Shown here: one piece after another, positions 24,147-32,299 of the stretch
Layout of the letters: the number at the start of each line of letters is the position of its first letter
Numbering within the stretch: position 1 is the stretch's first letter
Source of the DNA: Gudongella sp046224405
GTDB lineage: Bacteria; Bacillota; Clostridia; Tissierellales; Tissierellaceae
NCBI RefSeq assembly: GCF_046224405.1
Contig: NZ_JBJXRK010000005.1
Coordinates: 57,131 to 121,130 of the forward strand
Direction: 5' to 3'
DNA: 64,000 nt
Notes under the pieces: generated by a model
What the model was told of the DNA's origin: nothing
What the model saw: the letters and a program-made list of their open reading frames with translations, nothing else
Databases searched by the model: none
Program-made: the position numbers and the translations under genes

Positions 24147-25121
24147 ATGAAAAGACCAAAGGTATTTATTGCAAATGAAATTCCAAAGGCGGCAGAGGAA
24201 TACATTGGGCAGCATTGTGACTACATCATGTGGGATTTCTCAAAGAGGAAGACATTCCAGGGCATTGTGGACAACATAGGGGATGTGGACGGAATATTGG
24301 AGGTTGGGATGAAAATCGACAGGGACCTGTTGAAGCATGCGCCCAGCCTCAAGGTGGTCAGCAATATCTCCGTGGGCTACAACAACTACAATCTCCAGGA
24401 CATGAAGGCAATGGGGGTCCTGGGTACAAATACTCCGGGAGTTTTGGACAATACAGTTGCGGATCTTATATTGGGACTTATAATATCAGCAGGAAGAAGG
24501 ATTGTGGAGGCTGATGCAGATACAAAGGCTGGAAATTGGAAGAAGGGGGAGATGGACAAGTTCTTCGGAAAGGACATCCATCATTCAACCCTTGGTATAG
24601 TTGGAATGGGAAGGATTGGAGAGGCTGTCGCCAAAAGGGCAAAAGGCTTTGACATGGATATAATCTACCATAACAGGACCAGGAAGGAGGATGCAGAGAA
24701 AAGGCTTGGAGCCAGATATATGGACATGGACCAGGTCCTCCAAAACGCGGACTTTCTGGTTGTAATGACCCCACTTACAGATGAAACCCATCATCTTATT
24801 GGAGAAGGGGAACTTAAGAAAATGAAGAAGGAAGCCTTCCTTATAAATGCATCAAGAGGACCTGTTGTGGATGAAGTGGCACTGATCAAGGCCCTGGAGG
24901 AAGGCTGGATTGCAGGAGCAGGCCTTGATGTATATGAAAAGGAACCCGTGGATGCAAACAATCCCCTGCTTCAGATGAAAAACGTTGTCACCCTTCCACA
25001 CATAGGTTCAGCCACAAGGAAGACCCGGGACGAAATGGCAATGGTTGCTGCAAGAGCCATTGTGGAGGTTCTGGAAAAGGGAGACAGCGCATGTATAGTG
25101 CCTGAATTGAGAAAAAGCTAA
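24147..25121 (+). CDS. D-2-hydroxyacid dehydrogenase, copy 1 (glyoxylate/hydroxypyruvate reductase type)
   Basis: 324 residues, standard length. The NAD domain has LGIVGMGRIGEAVAKR (GxGxxG). The catalytic triad of the family is visible: Arg in LINASRGPVVDE, Glu in GLDVYEKEPVD and His in LPHIGSAT. It interconverts 2-oxo acids and D-2-hydroxy acids, for example hydroxypyruvate and D-glycerate. It lies between the DUF401 permease and a second copy, all within one operon. Exact substrate cannot be fixed from sequence. Confidence 0.88.
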   Translation: MKRPKVFIANEIPKAAEEYIGQHCDYIMWDFSKRKTFQGIVDNIGDVDGILEVGMKIDRDLLKHAPSLKVVSNISVGYNNYNLQDMKAMGVLGTNTPGVLDNTVADLILGLIISAGRRIVEADADTKAGNWKKGEMDKFFGKDIHHSTLGIVGMGRIGEAVAKRAKGFDMDIIYHNRTRKEDAEKRLGARYMDMDQVLQNADFLVVMTPLTDETHHLIGEGELKKMKKEAFLINASRGPVVDEVALIKALEEGWIAGAGLDVYEKEPVDANNPLLQMKNVVTLPHIGSATRKTRDEMAMVAARAIVEVLEKGDSACIVPELRKS

Positions 25122-25133
25122 GGAGGAATTGGG

Positions 25134-26108
25134 ATGGCAAAAAGGAAGGTATTGATCGGGTATCCTATCAAGGATGAAATCATGGAATATGTCAAGAAGC
25201 ACTGCGACCTGGTTCCAATGGACTATACAAAGGCTATAACCTATGATGATATCTACGAGAAGATTGATGATGTTGAAGGTGCAGTTGTCCTTATCACTCC
25301 AATTGACAAGAAGCTCCTGGAAAGGGGCAAGAAGCTTAAGGTGGTCAGCAATATCACTGTTGGCTACAACAATTTTGATATTGATGCAATGAAGGAGGCA
25401 GGGGTGATTGGAACCCATTCACCTGGGATTTTGGACGACACGGTGGCGGATTTTGTAATGGGCCTTCTCATAGCAACAGCCAGAAGGATCACGGAGCTTA
25501 ACTCCTTTGTCAAGGGTGGAAGATGGAAAAAGGTGGAGAACAACCACCTTATGGGTCTTGATGTTTCCGGGACAAAGGTTGGAATAATAGGAATGGGTAG
25601 GATTGGTGAGGAGGTTGCAAGACGCTGCAGCCTTGGGTTCAAGATGGAGGTTTCCTACTACAACAGGTCCAGAAAAGAAGGGGCCGAAAAGGAGTTGGGA
25701 ATTTCATACAAGCCAATGGATGAGCTACTCGCTGAAAGTGACTTTGTTGTTCTTCTTACTCCCCTTACTGACCAGACCCATCATTTGATGGGTGAGAGGG
25801 AGTTCTCCCTTATGAAAGAGAATGCAATCCTTATAAACGCATCTAGGGGACCTGTAGTGGATGAGAAGGCCTTGATAGGCGCGCTTAAGGAGAAGAAAAT
25901 TGCTGGTGCCGGACTTGATGTGTATGAGAAGGAGCCAATGGATGAAGACAATCCACTGCTCCAGATGGATAATGTCGTCCTTTCTCCCCATATTGCCGCA
26001 GGCACCCAGAGGACCTATGACAATTTGGCCTGGAATGCAGCCAGGTGCATGGTCAGGATTCTTGAGGGAGAAGAGCCGATAAATGTGATTCCGGAAATGA
26101 AAGGATAA
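25134..26108 (+). CDS. D-2-hydroxyacid dehydrogenase, copy 2
   Basis: 324 residues, same length as copy 1 and clearly a tandem paralogue (shared blocks such as KVVSNI-VGYNN, INASRGPVVDE and GLDVYEKEP). VGIIGMGRIGEEVARR binds NAD; the catalytic Arg, Glu (DVYEKEP) and His (LSPHIAAGT) are intact. Differences cluster in the substrate-binding N-terminal domain, so the copies may serve different acids or may form a heteromer. AGGAGG precedes the ATG 12 bases after copy 1. A bidirectional terminator follows. Confidence 0.88.
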   Translation: MAKRKVLIGYPIKDEIMEYVKKHCDLVPMDYTKAITYDDIYEKIDDVEGAVVLITPIDKKLLERGKKLKVVSNITVGYNNFDIDAMKEAGVIGTHSPGILDDTVADFVMGLLIATARRITELNSFVKGGRWKKVENNHLMGLDVSGTKVGIIGMGRIGEEVARRCSLGFKMEVSYYNRSRKEGAEKELGISYKPMDELLAESDFVVLLTPLTDQTHHLMGEREFSLMKENAILINASRGPVVDEKALIGALKEKKIAGAGLDVYEKEPMDEDNPLLQMDNVVLSPHIAAGTQRTYDNLAWNAARCMVRILEGEEPINVIPEMKG

Positions 26109-26111
26109 TTT

Positions 26112-26146
26112 AAAAAACCAGCATCCCTCGGGAATGCTGGTTTTTT
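26112..26146. terminator. Bidirectional terminator between hydroxyacid dehydrogenase and nhaC
   Basis: Six A, CCAGCAT...ATGCTGG and six T form a symmetrical hairpin that serves both convergent genes. Confidence 0.9.
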
Positions 26147-26147
26147 G

Positions 26148-27539
26148 CTATTCTGCTTTTGGTTCTTGCTTCTTTATGCTGAAGCCTGTGAATCCATAGA
26201 TGATTGCAACTATAGGATTGATCAGGTTCAGGAATGCGTATGGGGCATATGCAAGAGGTGATACCAGAAGTACACTGGACATGTAGGCTCCACAGGTGTT
26301 CCATGGAATCAGTGCTGAGGTAAGGGTACCCCCATCCTCCAATGTTCTTGAAAGAAGTCTTGGCTCAAGACCCATCTCGTCGTATGCATCCTTGTACATT
26401 CTACCAGGTATTACAATTGCCAGGTACTGGTCAGCTGCCAATATGTTTATAGCAATACTTGTAAGTATTGTAGCAGTAACAAGTGAGCCTGTGTTGTTTG
26501 CAAGCTTTAGGATTGCAGCCGCTATTGAGTGCAGCATGCCTGTTCTTTCCATGATTCCACCGAAGGTCATGGCAAGAAGTATAAGTGAAACAGTCCACAT
26601 CATACTGTCAAGTCCACCACGGTTAAGCAACTCGTCCACCATTTCAACTCCACTTTCAATTTCAAATCCGTAGTGTGCAGTGTTTATTATGTCTCCAAGA
26701 CCTGCGCCCTGGAATACCGCTGCAAAGATTCCACCTACAACTGTACCTGAAATCAGTCCAGGAAGTGCTGGAACCTTCATTACTACAAGTGCGATTACTA
26801 TTACCGGTGGAAGGAAGAGTATCGGTGATATGTTGAAGTTAGCTGCGATTCCATCAAGTATGACATTGATGTTTGATGTATCAAGCTGGCTTCCAGCATA
26901 TCTTGCACCGATTATTCCGTAAAGTATCAATGCTATTGTGAAACTGGGTATTGTTGTCCAGAACATGTACTTGATATGCTCGAACAGTGTTGATCCAGCC
27001 ATTGCCGGTGCAAGGTTCGTTGTATCTGACAGTGGTGATATCTTGTCTCCGAAATACGCTCCGGATACAACAGCACCTGCTACTATGTATGCTGGCATTC
27101 CAAGTCCCTGTCCAACTCCCATAAGTGCTATACCTACAGTACCTGCAGTTGTCCATGAACTTCCTGTTGCAAGTGATACGATTGCACATATTATAGCTGT
27201 TGCCACAAGGAAAATTCCCGGTGAAAGAATCTGAAGCCCATAATAGATCATTGCAGGAACTGTTCCGCTTAGAATCCAGGATCCTACAACTGTACCTATA
27301 ACCATCAGTATCAATATTGCCTGCATTGACATCTGAATTGTCTCTATGGCTCCCTTCTCAATTTCACCCCAGGTGTATCCAAGGCCCCATATTCCAACTG
27401 CTGCTGCAACTATGATTGCAATCAGTATTGGGATATGTGCATCAGTACCGAGATAAACGATACCAACAAACAAAGATGAGACTAGAACGAAAATAGGTAT
27501 TAATGCGTGACCGATTGTTGCCTGCTTCTTCGTTTTCAT
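26148..27539 (-). CDS. nhaC: NhaC-family Na+/H+ antiporter
   Basis: 463 residues, about 12 membrane helices. Family features include ATGSSWTTAGTVGIALMGVG, AGAVVSGAYFGDKISPLSDTTNLAPAM and PWNTCGAYMSSVLLV. NhaC antiporters expel Na+ in exchange for H+; some members exchange organic anions instead, for example malate/lactate. The start at 27539 follows AGGGGGG at 6 bases on the minus strand; a longer frame to 27581 has no comparable site. A UspA gene lies 122 bases upstream on the same strand. Confidence 0.88.
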   Translation of the reverse strand: MKTKKQATIGHALIPIFVLVSSLFVGIVYLGTDAHIPILIAIIVAAAVGIWGLGYTWGEIEKGAIETIQMSMQAILILMVIGTVVGSWILSGTVPAMIYYGLQILSPGIFLVATAIICAIVSLATGSSWTTAGTVGIALMGVGQGLGMPAYIVAGAVVSGAYFGDKISPLSDTTNLAPAMAGSTLFEHIKYMFWTTIPSFTIALILYGIIGARYAGSQLDTSNINVILDGIAANFNISPILFLPPVIVIALVVMKVPALPGLISGTVVGGIFAAVFQGAGLGDIINTAHYGFEIESGVEMVDELLNRGGLDSMMWTVSLILLAMTFGGIMERTGMLHSIAAAILKLANNTGSLVTATILTSIAINILAADQYLAIVIPGRMYKDAYDEMGLEPRLLSRTLEDGGTLTSALIPWNTCGAYMSSVLLVSPLAYAPYAFLNLINPIVAIIYGFTGFSIKKQEPKAE

Positions 27540-27661
27540 ATAAACCCCCCTATAATTTAGTATCTGAATACGTTCCCACACCCCTTGTGAGAAACATACA
27601 GATTCTATTATAGGTTACACTATTTTTGATAAAATTTCAATTGTTTTCTGACAATTCAGTA

Positions 27662-28096
27662 TCACTCTTCCTGGTGTCCGCAGTCCTTAACAACCATAAC
27701 TGTGGTTTTAGAATGCTGGATGACCTTGTGGGACACACTTCCCAGAATTGTCCTTGAAAAAATCCCAAGTCCCCTGCTTCCCATGACAATTAGGTCGAAG
27801 TTGCCCTCTTCGGCCACGTCGATTATTTCCTCAGCCACGTCACCGGTCTTGTAGATGGTTTCAACTTCACCAGGATAATCCTTGAAATCCTCCAAGGCGC
27901 TTACAAGAAGCTGCTTGCTAAGGTCAATGCCATCCCTGACTGCATCGAATTTAAAATCCATATCAAGATACCGGATGCTGTCTATGATGGTTAGTATGGT
28001 AATGTGGGAATCAAAGGCCTTACCCAGCTCTCTTGCCTTTAGCAAAGCCTTCTTTGAGCAATCGGATCCGTCAATTGGTACAAGAATTTTTTTCAT
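27662..28096 (-). CDS. Universal stress protein UspA family, copy 1
   Basis: 144 residues, single Usp domain. KKILVPIDGSDCSKKALLKA starts the fold; the ATP-binding signature GSRGLGIFSRTILGSVSHKVIQHS matches G-2x-G-9x-G(S/T). These cytoplasmic proteins bind ATP and modulate stress survival or partner transporters. The start at 28096 is chosen because GGAGGT ends 6 bases upstream; an in-frame GTG two codons earlier touches that site. It lies just upstream of nhaC on the same strand, an association that suggests a regulatory link with ion transport. Confidence 0.88.
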   Translation of the reverse strand: MKKILVPIDGSDCSKKALLKARELGKAFDSHITILTIIDSIRYLDMDFKFDAVRDGIDLSKQLLVSALEDFKDYPGEVETIYKTGDVAEEIIDVAEEGNFDLIVMGSRGLGIFSRTILGSVSHKVIQHSKTTVMVVKDCGHQEE

Positions 28097-28130
28097 TGTC
28101 ACACCTCCATTTGTATTTGCTGTTCCGTAA

Positions 28131-28145
28131 CTATATACCCAATAT
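28131..28145 (-). promoter_or_regulatory. Shared upstream motif of uspA copy 1
   Basis: On the minus strand this reads ATATTGGGTATATAG. A nearly identical block, ATACTGGGTATATG, occurs ahead of the second uspA at 31360-31373. It contains a TG plus TATA-type element and probably marks the promoters. Confidence 0.4.
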
Positions 28146-28276
28146 AACTCAGGTAAATGTGATTGAGACGTAAATTGAGTATTATTATGGAAAAAAACAC
28201 CAAGTTCACTATACCTGGGAAGTCAAATTTGCTATGATAAGCTAAATAGGTAAATTTTTTGACAGGAGGATGTTAA

Positions 28277-29425
28277 ATGAAAGAGCTGATCCGGAAATAC
28301 CATGATGAAATTATATCCTTGAATGATTTTATGGCTGACAACCCGGAAATAGGCGGTGAGGAACAGGAGGCCTCCAGGAGGATGGTAGAGCTCCTTAGGA
28401 GGCATGGGATTCCAGTTGAATACCCATTTGCAGGGATGGAGACAGCCTTTAGGGGAATAATCAACAAAGGCAAGGCAAGAAAGGCGGCAATTCTGGTTGA
28501 GTACGATGCCCTAAGGGGATTGGGACACGCATGCGGGCACTGTGCAAGCGGTTCAATCAGTATCCTTGCTGCTCTGGTACTTAACGAAGTGAGGGATCAG
28601 ATTCCAGCTGAGATCCATGTGATCGGAACTCCGGATGAGGAGATGCATGGTGGTAAGGTTCCGATGGTCAAGTCTGGGGTTTTTGATGGTATGGATTTTG
28701 CTGTAATGATCCATATGAGCAACAAGAACGCACTTTTTTCAAGGTTTCTAGCCCTGGATGCCTACAAGTTCACCTTCCATGGTAAGCCGGCACATGCTTC
28801 AAGCATACCCTGGGAGGGAAGAAATGCCCTTAATTCAATAAGGCTTTTCTTTGATGCTATGGATATGATGAGGCAGCATCTCAAGGATGATGTAAGGCTG
28901 CACGGATATGTTGTTAAGGGAGGGGATGCATCTAATATAGTCCCCCACCATACTGAAGCGGAGGTTCTTGTAAGAGCGGAAAAAAGGGAGTACCTTGACC
29001 AGGTGAGCAAGTGGGTAATGGATTGTGCACAAGCTGCCGCCCTTGCAACAAGGACCTCATGGAGTGTTGAGGAAATTGGGGAAAAGTATGACAGCCTCAG
29101 GAGGAATATCAGTGGGGAGAAAATATTGGAGGAGATTTACACGGAACTGGGATTGAACCTGGTGGATACAAGCAGTGAGACAGGGGGGTCATCTGACATT
29201 GGAAATGTCAGCAGCGTATGCCCAGCATTCCATCCCTATCTTGACCTGGGAAAGGACCTTAATGCACACACAGAGGAATTTGCCCTGGCAATGAAAACAA
29301 ACAGGACCCACAAGGCGATTTCCCTTGGAGGGGAAATTATTTCAAGGTTTGTAATGGATGTATACAATACCCCTGGAGCACGGGAGGAAATTCTAAAAGA
29401 GTATGGAGGCGATGGAGATGAATAG
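28277..29425 (+). CDS. M20-family amidohydrolase/dipeptidase (AbgB-like)
   Basis: 382 residues. The metal site is seen as LGHACGHCASG and TPDEEMHGGKVPM; FHGKPAHASSIPWEGRNALNS is the dimerisation/lid His motif, and GSSDIGNVS closes the active site. The M20D branch cleaves amide bonds of aminoacyl or acyl conjugates. The common Asp after the second His of HACGHD is Cys here (HACGHC). ACAGGAGG lies upstream of the ATG. Its stop overlaps the start of the next amidohydrolase gene, so the two enzymes probably act on one pathway. Confidence 0.85.
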   Translation: MKELIRKYHDEIISLNDFMADNPEIGGEEQEASRRMVELLRRHGIPVEYPFAGMETAFRGIINKGKARKAAILVEYDALRGLGHACGHCASGSISILAALVLNEVRDQIPAEIHVIGTPDEEMHGGKVPMVKSGVFDGMDFAVMIHMSNKNALFSRFLALDAYKFTFHGKPAHASSIPWEGRNALNSIRLFFDAMDMMRQHLKDDVRLHGYVVKGGDASNIVPHHTEAEVLVRAEKREYLDQVSKWVMDCAQAAALATRTSWSVEEIGEKYDSLRRNISGEKILEEIYTELGLNLVDTSSETGGSSDIGNVSSVCPAFHPYLDLGKDLNAHTEEFALAMKTNRTHKAISLGGEIISRFVMDVYNTPGAREEILKEYGGDGDE

Positions 29426-30842
29426 GGTTGATATGGTAGTTGTGTCAGAGCATCTTTACACCATGACAGGTGAGGGTGTGGGGTATCTGGAGGATGGTGC
29501 CATGGCAATTGACAGGGGAAGGATTGTGGCCGTTGGGAAGAAGGATGAGATTCTTGAGACATATGATGGGGAGAAAACCCTCCAGCTTGAGAAGAAGGCT
29601 GTCTTTCCAGGGCTTATTGATGCTCACATGCACACCGGCTTTGGAATAATGAGAGGCCTGGCACAGGATACTGGAAACTGGATGATGTATGGACTGCAGC
29701 CATTTGACAATGTATTGACCGATAATGAGCGAAATGAGGGGAGCAAGCTAGGGATTATTGAGGCGGTCAAGGCAGGTACAACGACCTTGGGCGACTACGA
29801 GACAAATATGGAGTTTGTGGCGGGCTTTATCAACAAGCTGGGTGCCAGGGGAAACCTGACCTATATGATACGGGAGGCTGAAAAGAGGGTTTACAAGCCA
29901 GGTGAGCTGTATCAGTTCAACAGGGACCTTGGAGAGCAGGGACTGTTGAAGAACCTGGAGCTTTATGACAAGTGGCACAACAGGGATAGTGGAAGGATCA
30001 GGGTCCTTTTCGGGCCACAGGGTCCGGATTTTGTAGGAAGGGAGCTTCTGGAAAAAATTTATGGCATGGCAGAAAGAAGGGATACCCTTGTCCATATGCA
30101 TACCCAGCAGGGGGACAGGGAGACCTACCAGGTCCAGAAGAGATATGGGAAAAGACCCATAGAATGGCTAAAGGAAGAAGGATTCCTGAACGAGAGGCTA
30201 ATAGCAGTCCACCTTACTGATGCCAGGGATGATGAGGCCAAGGTTGTTGCACAGAGCGGAGCAGGCATGATCCTATGTCCAGGCTCCATCGGTATAATTG
30301 ATGGGATAGTGCCACCGTCAGTTGCATTTCAGGCTGCGGGAGGAAATGTGGCCCTGGGTTCAGATCAGGCTCCCGGAAACAATTGCCATAACATCATAAA
30401 TGAAATGAAGCTGGTTGCACTGTTCAATAAGATCAAGTATTCGGATCCTGAAGTGATGCCTGCCTGGAGAGCCTTGAGGATGGCGACGATTGAAGGAGCC
30501 AGGGCAATAGGCCTCGGTGATTTGGTCGGGTCATTGGAGGTTGGGAAAAGAGCCGACTTTATTGCAATAGATCTAAAAAAGCCATCCATGAGCCCGGTAT
30601 ATTCCTATCCCATGAGAAACATGGTTCCAAACCTTGTGTACAGTGCAAGGGGGGATGAGGTTTGTCTTTCCGTTGTGGATGGGGAAGTAATCTATCAGGA
30701 TGGAAAGCTTGTCAATGTTGATGAAGGGGAGATCCTTGCTGAGGTAGATGAATATCCCGATTCCATAGGGAAAAGGGCATCAGGGGAGTTCTTCGGGATC
30801 AACGGTACAAATGCAGTGTTCATGAGGGAAGGTAAGCTTTAA
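29418..30842 (+). CDS. Metal-dependent amidohydrolase, SsnA/TRZ-ATZ deaminase type
   Basis: 474 residues. PGLIDAHMHTGFG gives the HxH metal pair, LVHMHTQQGDRE and LIAVHLTDARDD the later His residues and ALGSDQAPGNN the metal Asp. AvrRG-type start domain and C-terminal beta sandwich (VGKRADFIAIDL) frame the barrel. The group includes guanine deaminase, cytosine deaminase and SsnA. Neighbours DeoD and a nucleoside hydrolase on the same strand favour a purine- or pyrimidine-like substrate, but pairing with an M20 enzyme argues for an amide compound. The start at 29418 follows GGAGG at 8 bases and overlaps the upstream stop codon. Confidence 0.8.
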   Translation: MNRVDMVVVSEHLYTMTGEGVGYLEDGAMAIDRGRIVAVGKKDEILETYDGEKTLQLEKKAVFPGLIDAHMHTGFGIMRGLAQDTGNWMMYGLQPFDNVLTDNERNEGSKLGIIEAVKAGTTTLGDYETNMEFVAGFINKLGARGNLTYMIREAEKRVYKPGELYQFNRDLGEQGLLKNLELYDKWHNRDSGRIRVLFGPQGPDFVGRELLEKIYGMAERRDTLVHMHTQQGDRETYQVQKRYGKRPIEWLKEEGFLNERLIAVHLTDARDDEAKVVAQSGAGMILCPGSIGIIDGIVPPSVAFQAAGGNVALGSDQAPGNNCHNIINEMKLVALFNKIKYSDPEVMPAWRALRMATIEGARAIGLGDLVGSLEVGKRADFIAIDLKKPSMSPVYSYPMRNMVPNLVYSARGDEVCLSVVDGEVIYQDGKLVNVDEGEILAEVDEYPDSIGKRASGEFFGINGTNAVFMREGKL

Positions 30843-30847
30843 AAAGT

Positions 30848-30870
30848 AGGACCCCTGATTCAGGGGTCCT
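30848..30870. terminator. Hairpin between convergent amidohydrolase and uspA genes
   Basis: AGGACCCCTG and CAGGGGTCCT form a 10-base-pair stem with a 3-base loop. On the minus strand it is followed by a short T-rich stretch, so it probably ends both transcripts. Confidence 0.65.
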
Positions 30871-30880
30871 AAAGTAACTT

Positions 30881-31297
30881 CTATTTAACAACGTGTACAG
30901 AGATTGGTGAATGGCAAACCACCTTGTGGGATACTCCTCCCAGGAGTGCTCTTGTAAATACTCCAAGACCTCTGCTTCCCATGACTATAAGGTCATAATC
31001 ACTTTCCTCTGCCATGGTGATGATTTCGTTGGCTATGTCACCCATTCTGTAGGTTGACTTAACCCCGAAGGGATAATCCGCTACCTTCTCGGTTGATTCC
31101 TTAAGTAATTCCTGGCCGGCCTCAATACTTGAATTGATCATATCCTGCTTGAAATCAACAGAAACAAACCTTCCGCTATCGATAACAGTGACCAGTGTAA
31201 GCTCGGCTTCGTAGAAGTTGCCCAGCTCTGCAGCTCTCTCAAGTGCCTTCATTGAGCATTCAGAACCGTCAATGGGTACAAGGATTTTCTTGGTCAT
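30881..31297 (-). CDS. Universal stress protein UspA family, copy 2
   Basis: 138 residues, paralogue of the copy at 27.7 kb with the same opening KKILVPIDGSECSMKALERA and ATP-binding tail GSRGLGVFTRALLGGVSHKVVCHS. GGAGG stands 8 bases upstream of the ATG. It is convergent with the amidohydrolase and divergent from deoD. The upstream region carries the same TGGGTATAT motif as copy 1, so both are likely controlled together. Function beyond nucleotide binding is unknown. Confidence 0.88.
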   Translation of the reverse strand: MTKKILVPIDGSECSMKALERAAELGNFYEAELTLVTVIDSGRFVSVDFKQDMINSSIEAGQELLKESTEKVADYPFGVKSTYRMGDIANEIITMAEESDYDLIVMGSRGLGVFTRALLGGVSHKVVCHSPISVHVVK

Positions 31298-31359
31298 GAC
31301 TAACGCCTCCTTAATTAACCTTTTAAAATAACCTGGACATCACATTCTATGTTACCTAA

Positions 31360-31373
31360 CATATACCCAGTAT
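31360..31373 (-). promoter_or_regulatory. Shared upstream motif of uspA copy 2, next to a palindrome
   Basis: Minus strand reads ATACTGGGTATATG, matching copy 1. Immediately downstream on the minus strand (about 31349-31362) ATGTTA-GG-TAACAT forms a 6-2-6 palindrome that could be an operator. Confidence 0.35.
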
Positions 31374-31531
31374 CTAAAGCTTTAAATGAGTGTTAACTAA
31401 TTAATTAACGAAATAAGCATTTTTTTCTCGGGAGAATTGATGAACAGGTGGAAATTGGTTTGCTGTACAAATACAAGGGTATCATTAACTGTGAATGATA
31501 AATAAACTACATGAAAACAAGGAGTGATTAT

Positions 31532-32236
31532 ATGTCAACACCTCACATTGGTGCAAAAAAAGGAGAAATAGCTGAAACCATACTGCTGCCGGGAGATCCA
31601 CTAAGAGCCAAGTTCATTGCTGAAACATTCCTGGAGGATCCGGTTCAGTTCAATGGTGTAAGGAATATGTTCGGCTTTACGGGAACCTATAAAGGCAAGA
31701 GAATATCTGTTATGGGAACGGGGATGGGTGTACCTTCAATTGGAATCTATTCATATGAGCTGATTCATTTCTACGGGGTCAAGAACCTGATCAGAGTAGG
31801 ATCCTGCGGAGCATACCAGAAGGACCTTAAGCTTTATGATGTGATCTTTGCAATGGGGGCCAGTACAAATTCCAGCTATGCCCAGCAATACAAGCTACCA
31901 GGCACCTACTCTGCAATTGCATCCTGGGATCTACTGAAGAAGGCGACCACTGTGGCTGAGGAGAAGGGGATACCCTACCATGTAGGGAACATCCTGACAA
32001 GTGACATCTTCTATACAGTGGACGACGAAGCCGGAAGCAAGTGGATTGACATGAACATCCTGGCAGTTGAGATGGAATCCTACGCCCTCTATGCCAATGC
32101 AGCATATGCAGGGGTAAATGCACTTACAATACTTACAGTAAGTGACTCAATCGTAAACAAGGAAGAGACAACGCCGGAGGAAAGGGAAAAGAGCTTCACT
32201 CAAATGATGGAAATAGCGTTGGAGCTTGCTGAATAA
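31532..32236 (+). CDS. deoD: Purine nucleoside phosphorylase
   Basis: 234 residues, the hexameric DeoD type. LLPGDPLRAKFIAETFLE has the phosphate-binding Arg, MGTGMGVPSIGIYSYELI and RVGSCGAY line the ribose/phosphate site, VEMESYALYANA binds ribose and TVSDSI holds the catalytic Asp. It splits purine (deoxy)nucleosides to base and (deoxy)ribose 1-phosphate. Start at 31532 follows AAGGAGTG at 6 bases; the ATG at 31511 is upstream of that site. A nucleoside hydrolase gene follows, so this is a nucleoside salvage unit. Confidence 0.95.
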   Translation: MSTPHIGAKKGEIAETILLPGDPLRAKFIAETFLEDPVQFNGVRNMFGFTGTYKGKRISVMGTGMGVPSIGIYSYELIHFYGVKNLIRVGSCGAYQKDLKLYDVIFAMGASTNSSYAQQYKLPGTYSAIASWDLLKKATTVAEEKGIPYHVGNILTSDIFYTVDDEAGSKWIDMNILAVEMESYALYANAAYAGVNALTILTVSDSIVNKEETTPEEREKSFTQMMEIALELAE

Positions 32237-32252
32237 GACAACTCTAAACTTA

Positions 32253-32276
32253 AGGGACCTTCCAGCAGGAAGGTCC
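32253..32276 (+). terminator. Intercistronic hairpin after deoD
   Basis: GGGACCTTCC and GGAAGGTCCT pair around AGCA. There is no T-run and the next gene starts 23 bases later, so it may reduce rather than end transcription. Confidence 0.5.
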
Positions 32277-32299
32277 TGGGTGTTTAAAGGAGGTTTGGA

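Noticed and set aside
26296..26673. 125-codon open frame on the plus strand inside nhaC
   Set aside because: Antisense to a well-conserved antiporter; low-complexity Ser/Ile-rich translation.
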